Positions 1-9,500 of a stretch of DNA of 64,000 nt are shown piece after piece. The DNA is taken from contig CAYLHG010000001.1 in NCBI GenBank assembly GCA_964383495.1, positions 124,001 through 188,000 on the forward strand, written 5' to 3'. Position numbers and translations under genes: made by a program. Position 1 is the first letter of the stretch. The number at the start of each line of letters is the position of its first letter. Below the pieces are notes generated by a model. That model was given only the letters and a program-made list of their open reading frames with translations, did no database searches and was not told the origin of the DNA. This DNA is from CAWKDC01 sp964383495. Lineage in GTDB: Bacteria; Pseudomonadota; Gammaproteobacteria; JABCZS01.

Positions 1-720
1 GTATCATTACTCAATAAAATACAATCACGATTAAAAAAAGACGATAGTCTTGTGAATGCAGCCAATCGTTTTTTTGATACGATTGAAAAAACGGGGGAAC
101 TCGATTGGCTCGTGGATATTTATTATACTTATTTACAAAATTTTGATTTTGTCGATACGGATACTTTTCATCGCCGTGTTGAAAGCACATTGCCTTTATA
201 TGAATCTGTTTTTAAAGCGGCCGCCAGTGATACATTTGATTGGGTGTTGCTTGCCGCGCTCGCTTACCAAGAATCCCACTGGAATCCTAACGCACGTTCC
301 CCCACGGGCGTGCGAGGCATTATGATGATGACGATGGCAGCTGCGAAAGAAGTTAATTTACAGAACCGCCTTGATCCCGTGGAAAGCATCCACGCAGGCG
401 CCCAATACCTCAAAAACATTTACGATAAATTGCCAACCGAAATTACCGGGCGCGACCGTCTTTGGATTGCATTGGCTGCTTACAACATCGGGCCAGCACA
501 TATTACCGACGTGCGAAAATGGGTGAGTTCCGCTAAAGGCGACCCTAACCGTTGGCAAGATATTCGTGAATGGTTGCCTAAAAAAACACAAGCGACATGG
601 TATCGAACATCTAAAAGCGGTTACGCGCGCGGTAATGAAGCGGTTAAATATGTTGAAAATATCCGGACGTACTACGATATATTGCAAGCGTTAATGCTGA
701 AAAAGAAGTTAGAAAATTGA
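1..720 (+). CDS. mltF: Membrane-bound lytic murein transglycosylase F-like, C-terminal part (5' truncated by window edge)
   Basis: The reading frame is open from base 1, so the gene begins outside the window; a GTG at 52 is in frame but need not be the start. The visible 239 residues carry a lysozyme-like SLT domain. The probable catalytic Glu (codon about 271-273) lies in QESHWNPNA and is followed by SPTGVRGIMM, and an AAYNIGPAH stretch follows further on; this is the pattern of family 1 lytic transglycosylases. Such enzymes cleave the MurNAc-GlcNAc bond of peptidoglycan in the periplasm and form 1,6-anhydroMurNAc. MltF normally has an N-terminal solute-binding-like domain, which would lie upstream and cannot be seen. 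The MltF assignment rests on the SLT style (LTxA replaced by IMMMTMAAA) and is less certain than the family. Confidence 0.82.
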   Translation, partial: VSLLNKIQSRLKKDDSLVNAANRFFDTIEKTGELDWLVDIYYTYLQNFDFVDTDTFHRRVESTLPLYESVFKAAASDTFDWVLLAALAYQESHWNPNARSPTGVRGIMMMTMAAAKEVNLQNRLDPVESIHAGAQYLKNIYDKLPTEITGRDRLWIALAAYNIGPAHITDVRKWVSSAKGDPNRWQDIREWLPKKTQATWYRTSKSGYARGNEAVKYVENIRTYYDILQALMLKKKLEN

Positions 721-735
721 ATTATAAAATTTCTG

Positions 736-764
736 TTGACACTCTACCAGCCACTCCATAAACT
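736..764 (+). promoter_or_regulatory. Putative sigma70 promoter for the ABC importer
   Basis: TTGACA at 736-741 and TAAACT at 759-764 are 17 bp apart. The -35 is perfect and the -10 matches 4 of 6. It lies in the 65-bp gap between the transglycosylase stop and the permease start, so the expected leader is very short. Confidence 0.5.
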
Positions 765-785
765 ATCATCGTTCCGGGGTCAACG

Positions 786-2522
786 GTGAGTGCTGATAAT
801 ATGAACAATAATACCTATCAACAGCCTCGCCAAAACTCCTATCCTAACTTCTGGGACGCCTTGATTTTTATCCCTATTTTTGCTTTCTTGGCCTTGCTAG
901 CTACCGCTGCAAGCCAAATGTCTGTCCCCTATCAGATTGGGGATGTTCTGCCTATCAGCCTAGATCCTAGCGCTCTCCCCCACTATGCCGTTCGCACCGT
1001 CTTACGCATGTTTATTGCATTATTCTTCTCATTATTATTCAGCATTATTTTTGCAAGCTTGGCGGCCAAATCCAAAAAAGCTGAGTCGGTGATTATCCCT
1101 GCGGTTGATATTTTACAATCTGTTCCTATTTTAGGGTTTTTATCGATCAGCATTGTCGGGTTTATCTATTTATTTCCAGGCAGTTTATTAGGCCCAGAAT
1201 GTGCTGCTATTTTTGCGATTTTCACCTCTCAAGCATGGAACATGATGCTGAGTATGTACAATTCATTCAAAACTGTGCCCGCTGACCTGCGCGAAACAGC
1301 TGATATTTTAGGGTTATCCGCATGGCAACGTTTTTGGCGCTTAGAAATGCCCTTTGCCATGCCAGGATTAATATGGAATATGATGATTTCCATGTCGGGC
1401 GGCTGGTTTTTTTTAGTCGCTTCAGAGGCCATTTCCGTCACCAATCAACATATCTTGTTACCGGGCGTGGGGTCATATATTGCTGTAGCCATTGATCAAG
1501 CAAATGTTGCAGCAGTAGGTTATGCAATTTTTTGCATGCTGATTGTGATTGTGTTATATGATCAATTATTATTTCGTCCGCTCCTCGCATGGTCCTATAA
1601 ATTTCGCGCCGATCCTAATTTAGAAACGCTTCCCTCCAGCTGGTTACTTTCCTTATTGCAACGCACACGTTTTATTTCGCAATTACGTTTCCACTGGAAT
1701 AGGGCTATTGAAAAAATGATCAATAGCCGTTGGTTTATTTCACGCCCTGTGCATACTGTCACCACACAAAAAAACGCAGGCCCTCATGATATTATCTGGT
1801 TTATTCTATTAAGCATAGTGATTATTGCTTCTCTGTTTATCTCAGTGCAATTTATTTTGCAAAGTATTACGTTAGCAGAAATGAGTGAAGTGTTTATTTT
1901 AGGCGCTATCACTGCTTTCAAAATCATGGTACTAATTTTATTAGTGTCATTTATATGGGTTCCTATAGGAGTATGGATTGGCATGCGGCCACGCGTTGCT
2001 GAAATAGTACAACCCATTGCTCAATTTTTAGCGGCTTTCCCTGCCAATGTTGTTTTTCCTGCTGCTGTATTATTGATTTTGCATTTTCAACTCAATATTA
2101 ATATTTGGACCAGCCCACTGATGATTTTAGGCACACAGTGGCATATTTTATTTAATGTGATCGCAGCTACTTCTCTCATTCCAAAAGATCTACACCACAC
2201 CGCTCAAAACTTAGGCGTAAAAGGCGTACTTTGGTGGCGCACCCTGGCACTCCCCGCCATTTTCCCCTATTATGTGACGGGCGCGATCACTGCTGCGGGA
2301 GGAGCCTGGAATGCCAGCATTGTGGCAGAATGGGTTTCCTGGGGAAGCACAGAATTACATGCCACGGGGCTAGGCGCATACATTGCTCAACACACATTAT
2401 TAGGGGATTTTCCTCGTATTTTATTAGGCATTGGCGTGATGTGCATTTATGTCATTAGCTTTAACAAACTTGTTTGGCAACGACTTTATGAGTATGCACA
2501 AACGCGTTACAATTTAGCATAG
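786..2522 (+). CDS. ABC transporter permease, two fused permease domains (NitT/TauT type)
   Basis: Inner-membrane subunit of an ABC importer, 578 residues. It contains two complete BPD_transp_1 permease domains in one chain, roughly residues 60-265 and 345-570. Each has the coupling-loop (EAA) pattern: ETADILGLSAWQRFWRLEMP near residue 165, and HTAQNLGVKGVLWWRTLALP near 470. The transporter can therefore work as a monomeric permease with an ATPase dimer. The GTG at 786 has little in front of it. An in-frame ATG at 801 has GGTGAG about 10 bases upstream and is an equally good start. The ATPase gene follows after 9 bases, so the two form an operon. No substrate-binding protein is encoded next to them. 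Fused permeases of this type are often annotated as nitrate/sulfonate/taurine systems; the substrate here is unknown. Confidence 0.85.
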   Translation: MSADNMNNNTYQQPRQNSYPNFWDALIFIPIFAFLALLATAASQMSVPYQIGDVLPISLDPSALPHYAVRTVLRMFIALFFSLLFSIIFASLAAKSKKAESVIIPAVDILQSVPILGFLSISIVGFIYLFPGSLLGPECAAIFAIFTSQAWNMMLSMYNSFKTVPADLRETADILGLSAWQRFWRLEMPFAMPGLIWNMMISMSGGWFFLVASEAISVTNQHILLPGVGSYIAVAIDQANVAAVGYAIFCMLIVIVLYDQLLFRPLLAWSYKFRADPNLETLPSSWLLSLLQRTRFISQLRFHWNRAIEKMINSRWFISRPVHTVTTQKNAGPHDIIWFILLSIVIIASLFISVQFILQSITLAEMSEVFILGAITAFKIMVLILLVSFIWVPIGVWIGMRPRVAEIVQPIAQFLAAFPANVVFPAAVLLILHFQLNINIWTSPLMILGTQWHILFNVIAATSLIPKDLHHTAQNLGVKGVLWWRTLALPAIFPYYVTGAITAAGGAWNASIVAEWVSWGSTELHATGLGAYIAQHTLLGDFPRILLGIGVMCIYVISFNKLVWQRLYEYAQTRYNLA

Positions 2523-2531
2523 AGGATTAAA

Positions 2532-3833
2532 ATGCCTGCTCCACTCTTAGAATTGAAACACATCCAAAAAGCTTTTCCAAAACCAGAATCGCAAGAATTA
2601 TTAGTATTAGATCAAGTTAATTTTCAATTACGCGAAGGCGAAATTGTCGCATTATTAGGGAAATCAGGTTCAGGAAAATCTACTTTATTACGCATCATGG
2701 CGGGTTTAATTAAACCTACCGCCGGGGAAGTGTGTTTCAAGAATCAAGCAATACATGGGCCAGCGCAGGGCATTGCTGTTTTATTTCAACACGCAGCCCT
2801 CATGCCCTGGCTCACCGTATTGGAAAATGTAGAATTAGGTTTAGCCGCAAAAGGTGTAAAATCCGAAGAACGCCGCCATCGCGCCTTAAAAGCCATTGAT
2901 ATGATTGGATTGGATGGTTTTGAATCCGCTTTCCCAAGAGAATTATCAGGCGGCATGAAAAGCCGTGTAGGTTTTGCGCGCGCTTTAGTCGTGCAGCCAG
3001 ACATACTACTTATTGATGAATTATTTTCGACACTAGATGTCCTGACTGCTGAAAATTTAAGGAGCGATTTATTAGATTTATGGCAAGAAACACAAACGCC
3101 GTTAAAATCCATTTTAATGGTGACGCATGATATTAATGAAGCTGCATTAATGGCTAATCGCATTGTAGTATTTAAAAGTGATCCCGGTTGCGTGCAAGGC
3201 GAGATTCTCGTTGATTTACCCCATCCTCGTAACAATGAAGATCCTCGCGTCAAAAAAATTGTGGATGATATTTACACACTGATGACGTCTGATCCCAATG
3301 CGACACGTCGCCCTACCATGGCGACTTACAAACATAAAGTCATTGATATTGGCTACCGTTTACCTGATGTAGAAGTTTCCTCCTTAACTGGGCTAATTGA
3401 AGAGATCGTTTATTCCGAAAAGAAAGCTCCTTTTCCTTTGCAAGATTTGGCAGAGCAATTGCATTTAGATATCGATGCTTTATTCCCTATGATAGATTTA
3501 CTCGACATTTTATGTTTTGCCCGTGTGCTCGAGGGTGACATCGCACTGACTCCTGCCGGCATTCATTTCGGACAAGCGGATATTCTGCAAAAAAAGGAAA
3601 TTTTTGCGCAGCATTTGGCACACATACCTTTAACACATGCTATTCGTCAAGCATTGGATAAAGTGCATGATAATGCTATTCCTGAAGAATATTTCTTAAC
3701 AATGCTAGAAGAATATTTAAGCCATGAAGAATCTCATCGCGTATTGATGACGGTAATTGAATGGGGCCGTTACGCAGAAATATTTGCGTATAATGCAAGT
3801 AGCCATATGTTGAGCCTTGAAAATCCTGATTAA
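2532..3833 (+). CDS. ABC transporter ATP-binding protein with C-terminal AAA-associated domain
   Basis: ATPase partner of the preceding fused permease, 433 residues. The N-terminal ABC domain has Walker A GKSGSGKST (about residues 43-51), the signature LSGGMKSR (about 139) and Walker B ILLIDE (about 158), followed by a D-loop and the H-loop VTHD. After residue 260 comes a roughly 170-residue extension typical of the AAA-associated C-terminal domain found on NitT/TauT-family ATPases, probably regulatory. RBS AGAGGATTAAA precedes the ATG. It ends 35 bases short of the convergent fumC stop, with no obvious terminator between them. Confidence 0.88.
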   Translation: MPAPLLELKHIQKAFPKPESQELLVLDQVNFQLREGEIVALLGKSGSGKSTLLRIMAGLIKPTAGEVCFKNQAIHGPAQGIAVLFQHAALMPWLTVLENVELGLAAKGVKSEERRHRALKAIDMIGLDGFESAFPRELSGGMKSRVGFARALVVQPDILLIDELFSTLDVLTAENLRSDLLDLWQETQTPLKSILMVTHDINEAALMANRIVVFKSDPGCVQGEILVDLPHPRNNEDPRVKKIVDDIYTLMTSDPNATRRPTMATYKHKVIDIGYRLPDVEVSSLTGLIEEIVYSEKKAPFPLQDLAEQLHLDIDALFPMIDLLDILCFARVLEGDIALTPAGIHFGQADILQKKEIFAQHLAHIPLTHAIRQALDKVHDNAIPEEYFLTMLEEYLSHEESHRVLMTVIEWGRYAEIFAYNASSHMLSLENPD

Positions 3834-3867
3834 TTCAGCCGTGCTCTCGCTAGTAATAAGACCCGTC

Positions 3868-5235
3868 TCAATTCGTCAAATGCCGCGGATCCAAGTACCG
3901 ATCAATCTCTTCCGCGCTAAGATCCGTGTTTTCCCGCGTCACTTCCTTCACGCTACGTCCTTCCTTATAAGCCTGCTTCGCAATCGCAGCGCCCTTCTCA
4001 TAACCAATCACAGCATTTAATGCTGTTACTAAAATAGGATTGCGCTCTAATGCGCGATCGATTTGCGCTTCGTTCACCGTAAAACCTTTAATGGCTTTAT
4101 CCGCTAATAATGTGCAAGCGTTGGTCAATAATTCTAATGATTGAATTAAATTGTATGCAACCACCGGCAACATCACATTTAATTGAAAATTACCTGCCTG
4201 CCCTGCAATAGCAATGGTTGTATCGTTGCCCATCACTTGTGCGCATACCATACACACCGCTTCTGGAATCACAGGATTGACTTTGCCAGGCATAATACTG
4301 CTACCTGGTTGCAACGCTGGCAATTGAATTTCGCCTAAACCTGCTAAAGGGCCTGAATTCATCCAACGTAAATCATTCGATATCTTCATTAATGAAACAG
4401 CAATCACACGCAGTTGCCCTGATAATTCTACTGCTGCATCTTGTGCACTTAATGCTTCAAAATAATTTGGCTTAGGCACAAAAGCACAATGCGTTCTTTC
4501 TGCTAATCTTTTTGCAACAGCTTTACCGAAACGAGGATCTGCATTCACTCCCGTGCCTACTGCTGTACCACCTTGAGCTAATTCCAAAATACGAGGCAGT
4601 GTACTTTGAACGCGCGCAATCCCATAATCAATCTGTTGAGCATATCCACCCAATTCTTGATCAAAACGCACAGGCATTGCATCCATCAAATGTGTGCGGC
4701 CTGTTTTTGTAACATGCTGCAAAGATTTTGCTTTTTCTTTTAAAGTTTGCGATAAATGCTGCATCGCAGGCAATAAAGCATGCGTTGCTAATATGGCTGC
4801 AGAAACGTGAATAGCGGTGGGAATGACATCATTACTGCTTTGCCCCATGTTCACATGATCATTAGGATGGATGGTTTTTCCGGACGCTTTGCTCGCTAAT
4901 GTCGCAATCACTTCATTAGCATTCATGTTAGTGCTGGTGCCCGATCCTGTTTGAAATACATCAAGAGGAAATTGATCAAGATATTCGCCGCACGCAATCT
5001 GTTCAGAAGCTGCGATGATTGGTTTTGCTAAGATAGGATCTAACAACCCCAAAGCCTCATTCGCTTCTGCACATGCAGCTTTGATTTGCCCCAATGCTTG
5101 AATAAAAGGTGCTGGCATTTTGAGCGAACTCACTGGAAAATTTTGTTGCGCTCTCATGGTTTGTGCGCCGTATAATGCATCGGCAGGAATCTCTAATGTA
5201 CCCATTGAATCAGAAACAACACGTTTGTCAGTCAT
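3868..5235 (-). CDS. fumC: Fumarate hydratase class II (fumarase C)
   Basis: Catalyses fumarate + H2O to L-malate in the TCA cycle, in the cytoplasm. Its 455 residues match the usual length of the iron-independent, oxygen-stable class II enzyme. The lyase-superfamily signature GSSIMPGKVNP is present near residue 318 and carries the flexible loop with the catalytic Ser. TGSGTSTNMNANEV and the MGQSSNDVIPTAIHV segment (active-site residues) are intact, and KTGRTHLMDA follows. The gene stands alone on the minus strand with an upstream gap of about 245 bases. Confidence 0.96.
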   Translation of the reverse strand: MTDKRVVSDSMGTLEIPADALYGAQTMRAQQNFPVSSLKMPAPFIQALGQIKAACAEANEALGLLDPILAKPIIAASEQIACGEYLDQFPLDVFQTGSGTSTNMNANEVIATLASKASGKTIHPNDHVNMGQSSNDVIPTAIHVSAAILATHALLPAMQHLSQTLKEKAKSLQHVTKTGRTHLMDAMPVRFDQELGGYAQQIDYGIARVQSTLPRILELAQGGTAVGTGVNADPRFGKAVAKRLAERTHCAFVPKPNYFEALSAQDAAVELSGQLRVIAVSLMKISNDLRWMNSGPLAGLGEIQLPALQPGSSIMPGKVNPVIPEAVCMVCAQVMGNDTTIAIAGQAGNFQLNVMLPVVAYNLIQSLELLTNACTLLADKAIKGFTVNEAQIDRALERNPILVTALNAVIGYEKGAAIAKQAYKEGRSVKEVTRENTDLSAEEIDRYLDPRHLTN

Positions 5236-5340
5236 AGCTTCACCTTCTAGTCATCAAGAGCGCTATTGTACCTCAAAACCTTTCGTATGTCCTTACCCGA
5301 CTCTAGCCCCCAACCCCGCTTAAACTTACACCGCTTTTAT

Positions 5341-5369
5341 TTGCTCATCTTAAAACCCATGTCTATAAT
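5341..5369 (+). promoter_or_regulatory. Strong sigma70-type promoter for the small ORF at 5482
   Basis: TTGCTC at 5341-5346 and a perfect TATAAT at 5364-5369 are separated by exactly 17 bp. It points towards the 55-codon ORF and predicts a leader of about 105 nt containing the 5428-5460 hairpin. Confidence 0.6.
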
Positions 5370-5427
5370 GTTTTTACTTACCTCAAAGCAGTATTGGATG
5401 AAGGTAAGCAAAATAAATTAGGAGTAA

Positions 5428-5460
5428 CGTTCACTGACTGATGTAAAACCACAGTGAACG
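5428..5460 (+). promoter_or_regulatory. Leader hairpin / dyad upstream of the small ORF
   Basis: CGTTCACTG (5428-5436) and CAGTGAACG (5452-5460) form a perfect 9-bp inverted repeat with a 15-nt loop. It ends about 6 bases before the AAAAGGAG ribosome binding site of the small ORF. There is no T-tract, so it looks like a leader structure or protein site rather than a terminator. Confidence 0.55.
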
Positions 5461-5481
5461 ATTACAAAAGGAGATGACACC

Positions 5482-5649
5482 ATGAACTATTACTATAGTG
5501 AACCACCGCTGCCTTTAGAAAATTCAGAAAGCAACCAACTAACTGAACACTGGGACCTGATGCATATCATCCATGGTGTGCAACGCCATCCTTTAAAGCA
5601 AGTACAAAAATTTAGCTATCTGCACACTCAGCAACGGAAACGCTCATAG
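5482..5649 (+). CDS. Small uncharacterised protein, 55 aa
   Basis: ATG at 5482 lies 8 bases after AAAAGGAG, one of the best ribosome binding sites in the window, downstream of a 17-bp-spaced promoter and a hairpin. The product is 55 residues, hydrophilic, with a Tyr/Pro-rich start (MNYYYSEPPLPLENSE), a central HWDLMHIIHGVQRHP segment and a basic tail ending QQRKRS. No signal peptide or membrane segment is seen and no family is recognised. Its last 38 bases overlap the 3' end of the convergent minus-strand gene ending at 5612. The combination of promoter, hairpin and RBS supports expression, but the coding assignment itself rests on those signals. Confidence 0.55.
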   Translation: MNYYYSEPPLPLENSESNQLTEHWDLMHIIHGVQRHPLKQVQKFSYLHTQQRKRS

Positions 5650-6292
5650 GCTTCACCACTAATTGCACGCCAAACTCCTGCAATTGCGTTGTCGAAAAAG
5701 TTGAAGCATGGGTGGATTCTGCCAGGTTTGCGAGCAAGGGTACAGACAAAGCGCGGGTAAGAACACGGTATTCTCCCTCGCTAGATATACCGCTGATATG
5801 AAGCATATCTGCTCCAGCGGCAATATAAGCTTTACAGCGCGCCAACGTAGTTTCTAACCCTTCTGCTCGCAACCCCGTGCAATGCGCCATAATAATGAAG
5901 CTTGCATGCTTACGGACCAATAAAGCTTGACGGAAACGCGCGCACATGGCTTCAACAGACAACCGCCTTCCTTCTTGCTGATCCTCAACATGTAATCCCG
6001 CTGCCCCGATAGCCTCCAGTGCTGCGACGGTATCAGGCAAACAAGAAATCCCTTTGCTAGCATCTACCAGCACAGGAAGCAAGGTTGCTTTGATCAAGCG
6101 GTGAGCGTCAAGTATCACATCTCGCAAAGTGGGAGCTTTTAAATGCAATGCTTTAGAACCTGCTTGAGCAGCCTTCACACCTAATTGGGCATTGGCAGCA
6201 GCAGCCAATTCTAAAAAGCCTATTTCCCGTAAAGTATCACGTAAAATTTCACCGGGGTAACGGATGTTGTCCATGAAAATGCGTCCTTGCAT
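5612..6292 (-). CDS. Methylisocitrate lyase (PrpB)/PEP mutase-family paralogue, short and probably catalytically altered
   Basis: About 226 residues (a second in-frame ATG lies 6 codons in, at MDNIRYPGE). The middle follows the isocitrate lyase/PEP mutase fold closely: LPVLVDASKGIS, GAAGLHVEDQ, a FIIMA strand, AYIAAGADMLHISG and VPLLANLAEST. Key positions differ from PrpB. The LVDIDTG metal-binding loop is LVDASKG, which keeps one Asp and loses the other. The KRCG loop with the catalytic Cys after HIEDQ is absent (EGRRLSVEAM instead), and MARTDA reads MAHCTG. It is also about 65 residues shorter than PrpB. The fold is probably kept while normal lyase chemistry is unlikely. The neighbours do not indicate a pathway. 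Confidence 0.7.
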   Translation of the reverse strand: MQGRIFMDNIRYPGEILRDTLREIGFLELAAAANAQLGVKAAQAGSKALHLKAPTLRDVILDAHRLIKATLLPVLVDASKGISCLPDTVAALEAIGAAGLHVEDQQEGRRLSVEAMCARFRQALLVRKHASFIIMAHCTGLRAEGLETTLARCKAYIAAGADMLHISGISSEGEYRVLTRALSVPLLANLAESTHASTFSTTQLQEFGVQLVVKPMSVSVAECADS

Positions 6293-6309
6293 GTGTTATC
6301 AATGTATGT

Positions 6310-6432
6310 TTAAAAACCAGGCATGGTGGATAACCAATAGACTACTCCTGCGCTGATAGTCAAGATAATAACTAAGGCTGTAATACCATCAACCATATCA
6401 TCTGAAAATCTTTTTTTCGTCTCTTTTGCCAT
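6310..6432 (-). CDS. Small single-pass membrane protein, 40 aa
   Basis: The longer in-frame ORF begins upstream at 6522, but the ATG at 6432 is preferred because CAGGAGA sits about 9 bases before it. The 40-residue product begins with a charged segment (MAKETKKRFSDDMVDG) and then has one hydrophobic helix (ITALVIILTISAGVVYWLS). It lies 22 bases downstream of the RND pump gene and upstream of the PrpB-like gene, all on the minus strand, so it may be co-transcribed with the pump. The function is unknown; a small accessory subunit of the pump is one possibility without direct support. Confidence 0.6.
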   Translation of the reverse strand: MAKETKKRFSDDMVDGITALVIILTISAGVVYWLSTMPGF

Positions 6433-6544
6433 TCTTGAAATCTCCTGGTAAGACCGAAATGATAATACGCAAATGCGAGTTCTGCAAGGGGAATATGCGG
6501 GATTATTCCTAACGATGAGCAAGGTAATAAATTTTCAGGGCGGC

Positions 6545-9500
6545 TCAACGCCTTGAAATAAAAGTATAAGCCACGGGCACGACAAATAACGAAAACAGCG
6601 TCCCAAACAACATGCCCCCGACAATCACCCAGCCCATTTGGCTGCGAGCTGCGGCCCCTGCCCCACTCGCCAACGCCAAGGGGACAGCCCCTAGCACCAT
6701 GGCCCCTGTCGTCATCAAAATTGGACGCAGGCGCGTCACTGCTGCTTGAACTACCGCCTCGTATTTATCTACTCCCTGGGCTGCTAACTTATTGGCAAAA
6801 TCAGTAATTAAAATACCGTGCTTGGTGATCAACCCAATTAACGTCACAAAACCAATCTGAGTATAAATATTATTCGTCCCGCCTACTAACTGTAAAAATA
6901 GTACTGCACCGATAATCGAAAAGGGAACAGTCAACATAATGATAAAGGGATCCCTAAAACTTTCAAATTGCGCACTCAATACTAAGTAAATAAATATCAA
7001 AGATAAAAAGACCGTTGTTAGCATCGCGCCGCTGGACTCTAAATAGTCTTTCGTGAACCCTGCCCAAGAAGTTTTGGAGTTTACAGGTAATATGCTAGCG
7101 GCAATATCGTTCAAGGCTTCTACTGCCTCACCTAACGTATACCCCGGAGATAAATTAGCCGTTAAATGTGCAGAACGCATACGATTATAATGCGGCAGCG
7201 TATTCGGACGAACAATACTCTCTAACGTCACCACTGCTGATAAAGGCACCATCCGCTCTTCTCTTGCTCTTAAATAAATATGATTAATTTGATCTGGGCT
7301 AGCACGCAAATCTTCTTTCAATTGTACTATCACATCATAATTTTCACCGTTTGATTCAAAATCACTGATGTGGCGCCCTGCAAATAAAATATTTAAGGCA
7401 TCATTTAAGTCTTCAAAAGGAATCCCTAAATTACCTATTAAATCACGATTAATTTTTACTTCAATTTGTTGGCTGTCCATTTTTAAATCTGTTTGAACAC
7501 TATTTAAGCCAGGATATTTTGTGATTGCTTTTTGCAGATTATCCATCACACTCGCTAATTCTTCATAAGTACCCGACATTTGTACGACCAAATCAATTGG
7601 GGTTGTGCCACCACCACTTCCCTCAATAGGCGGCAAATCAATCGCGAAAATTTGTGCACCAGGTATTTTGAATAATTTCGATTGCACACTGTGAGTAATG
7701 CTGGTCTGTGACTGGGAGCGCTCATCCCAAGGTTTCAACGCCAAAAATGCAATACCTGACTCTGTGCTTCCCGTTCCTGTCACAACCACTAAATTTTCAC
7801 GCTCCGAAACATTTGCTAATACTTTTTGAACGCTTAACATGATTTCATCTAAATAACGAAAACTCGAGTTAGTAGGCGCTGTGACAACCGTAAATACAGC
7901 ACCTTGATCTTCTGTAGGCGCCAATTCTGCTTTTAGTGAATGGAATAAAAATACTCCCAGCATTGCCACACCCAAGAAACTTAACACCATGGATTTGCGA
8001 TGATGCAAAAAGAAAGTGATCCACTTTCGATAATACTCATCCAGACGATGCATGAAATTTTCTAGCCATTGTGTATATTTTGTTGTCTCTAATTTTTTGG
8101 GCAAGACATACGCACACATCATCGGCGACAGCGACAAAGCTACAAAACCTGAGATCACCACCGCTCCTGCTAACGTAAACGCAAACTCCCTAAAAATCGC
8201 GCCCGTAAAACCAGGGGTAAAACCAATAGGCGCATACACTGCAGCAAGTGTTAATGTCATTGCAATAATGGCAAAACCAATTTCATCGCTCCCTTTCTTT
8301 GCAGCATCTAATGCTGACATCCCTTCTTCTCGATGACGAAACACATTTTCAAGCATTACAATAGCATCGTCCACCACCAAACCAATTGCTAACACCATGG
8401 CTAATAATGTCATGGTGTTAATCGTGTAACCCATTAAATAAATCAAACCAAATGTTGCAATTAAACAAAGCGGAATCGTGACAATTGGAATCACTGATGA
8501 ACGCAATGATCCCAAAAACGCAAACACTACCAATACCACTAATAATATGGCTTCGTAAATAGTTTTATATACTTCACTAATCGAAGCTTCAATAAACGTT
8601 GCATTATCGAAGCTGATTGAAAAATCCATGCCTTCCGGCAAGCTTTTTCTGAAAGAATCTAAACGTTTTTTAACGCCTGCAGAAACATCCACCGGATTGG
8701 CTGTTGTTTGGGGCACAATGGCAAGAACTAATGCAGGTTTTTCATTCACACGCACAACTGTATCTTCATTCAGCGGGCCAATTTCCACATCCGCAATATC
8801 GCTCAAACGCACCATCTTACCTTTTTCATCACGTAATACAAGCGTCTTAAACTCATCAACATGTTGCAGTTTTGTATCAGGATCAATCACAAAATTACGG
8901 TAATGGCTTTTAATATCGCCACTGGGTAACGCTTGATTTTGTTCTAATAATACACTTTGAATATCCCCCACCGTTACTTTGCGGGAAGCCATTCCAAGCG
9001 GATTAGGCCAAATGCGCACGGAATATTCTCGCGCACCGTACACCCACACACTCCCAACACCTTCTACTTGTTGTAACTCTGTTTTAATATAACGATCAAT
9101 ATAATCTGTTAATGCCAATGCATCGCGCTTAGTATCAGTAAAAGAAATATAAATAGAAGGAGAAGTATTAGGATCTGCTTTTTTAAGAACAGGATCATCA
9201 GCATCATCAGGCAATGTTTTCCGCACGCGAGACAATTGATCACGAATATCGTTCATTCCCTCGCTAATATTATAATCAGCAATAAATGTCACGACGACAG
9301 AACTTTTTCCTTGCTGACTTTTTGAAGAAATAACATCTATTCCTTCTACTCCCGCAATCGCATCTTCGATGGGAATCGTCACTTGATTTTCCATCAGCTC
9401 TGCACTGGCGCCTGTATAAGTCGTATTAATTTCTACGGTAAACTGTTCCGTTTTAGGAAGTTCGCGCACATTGAGCCTATCAAACCCAATATAACCGATG

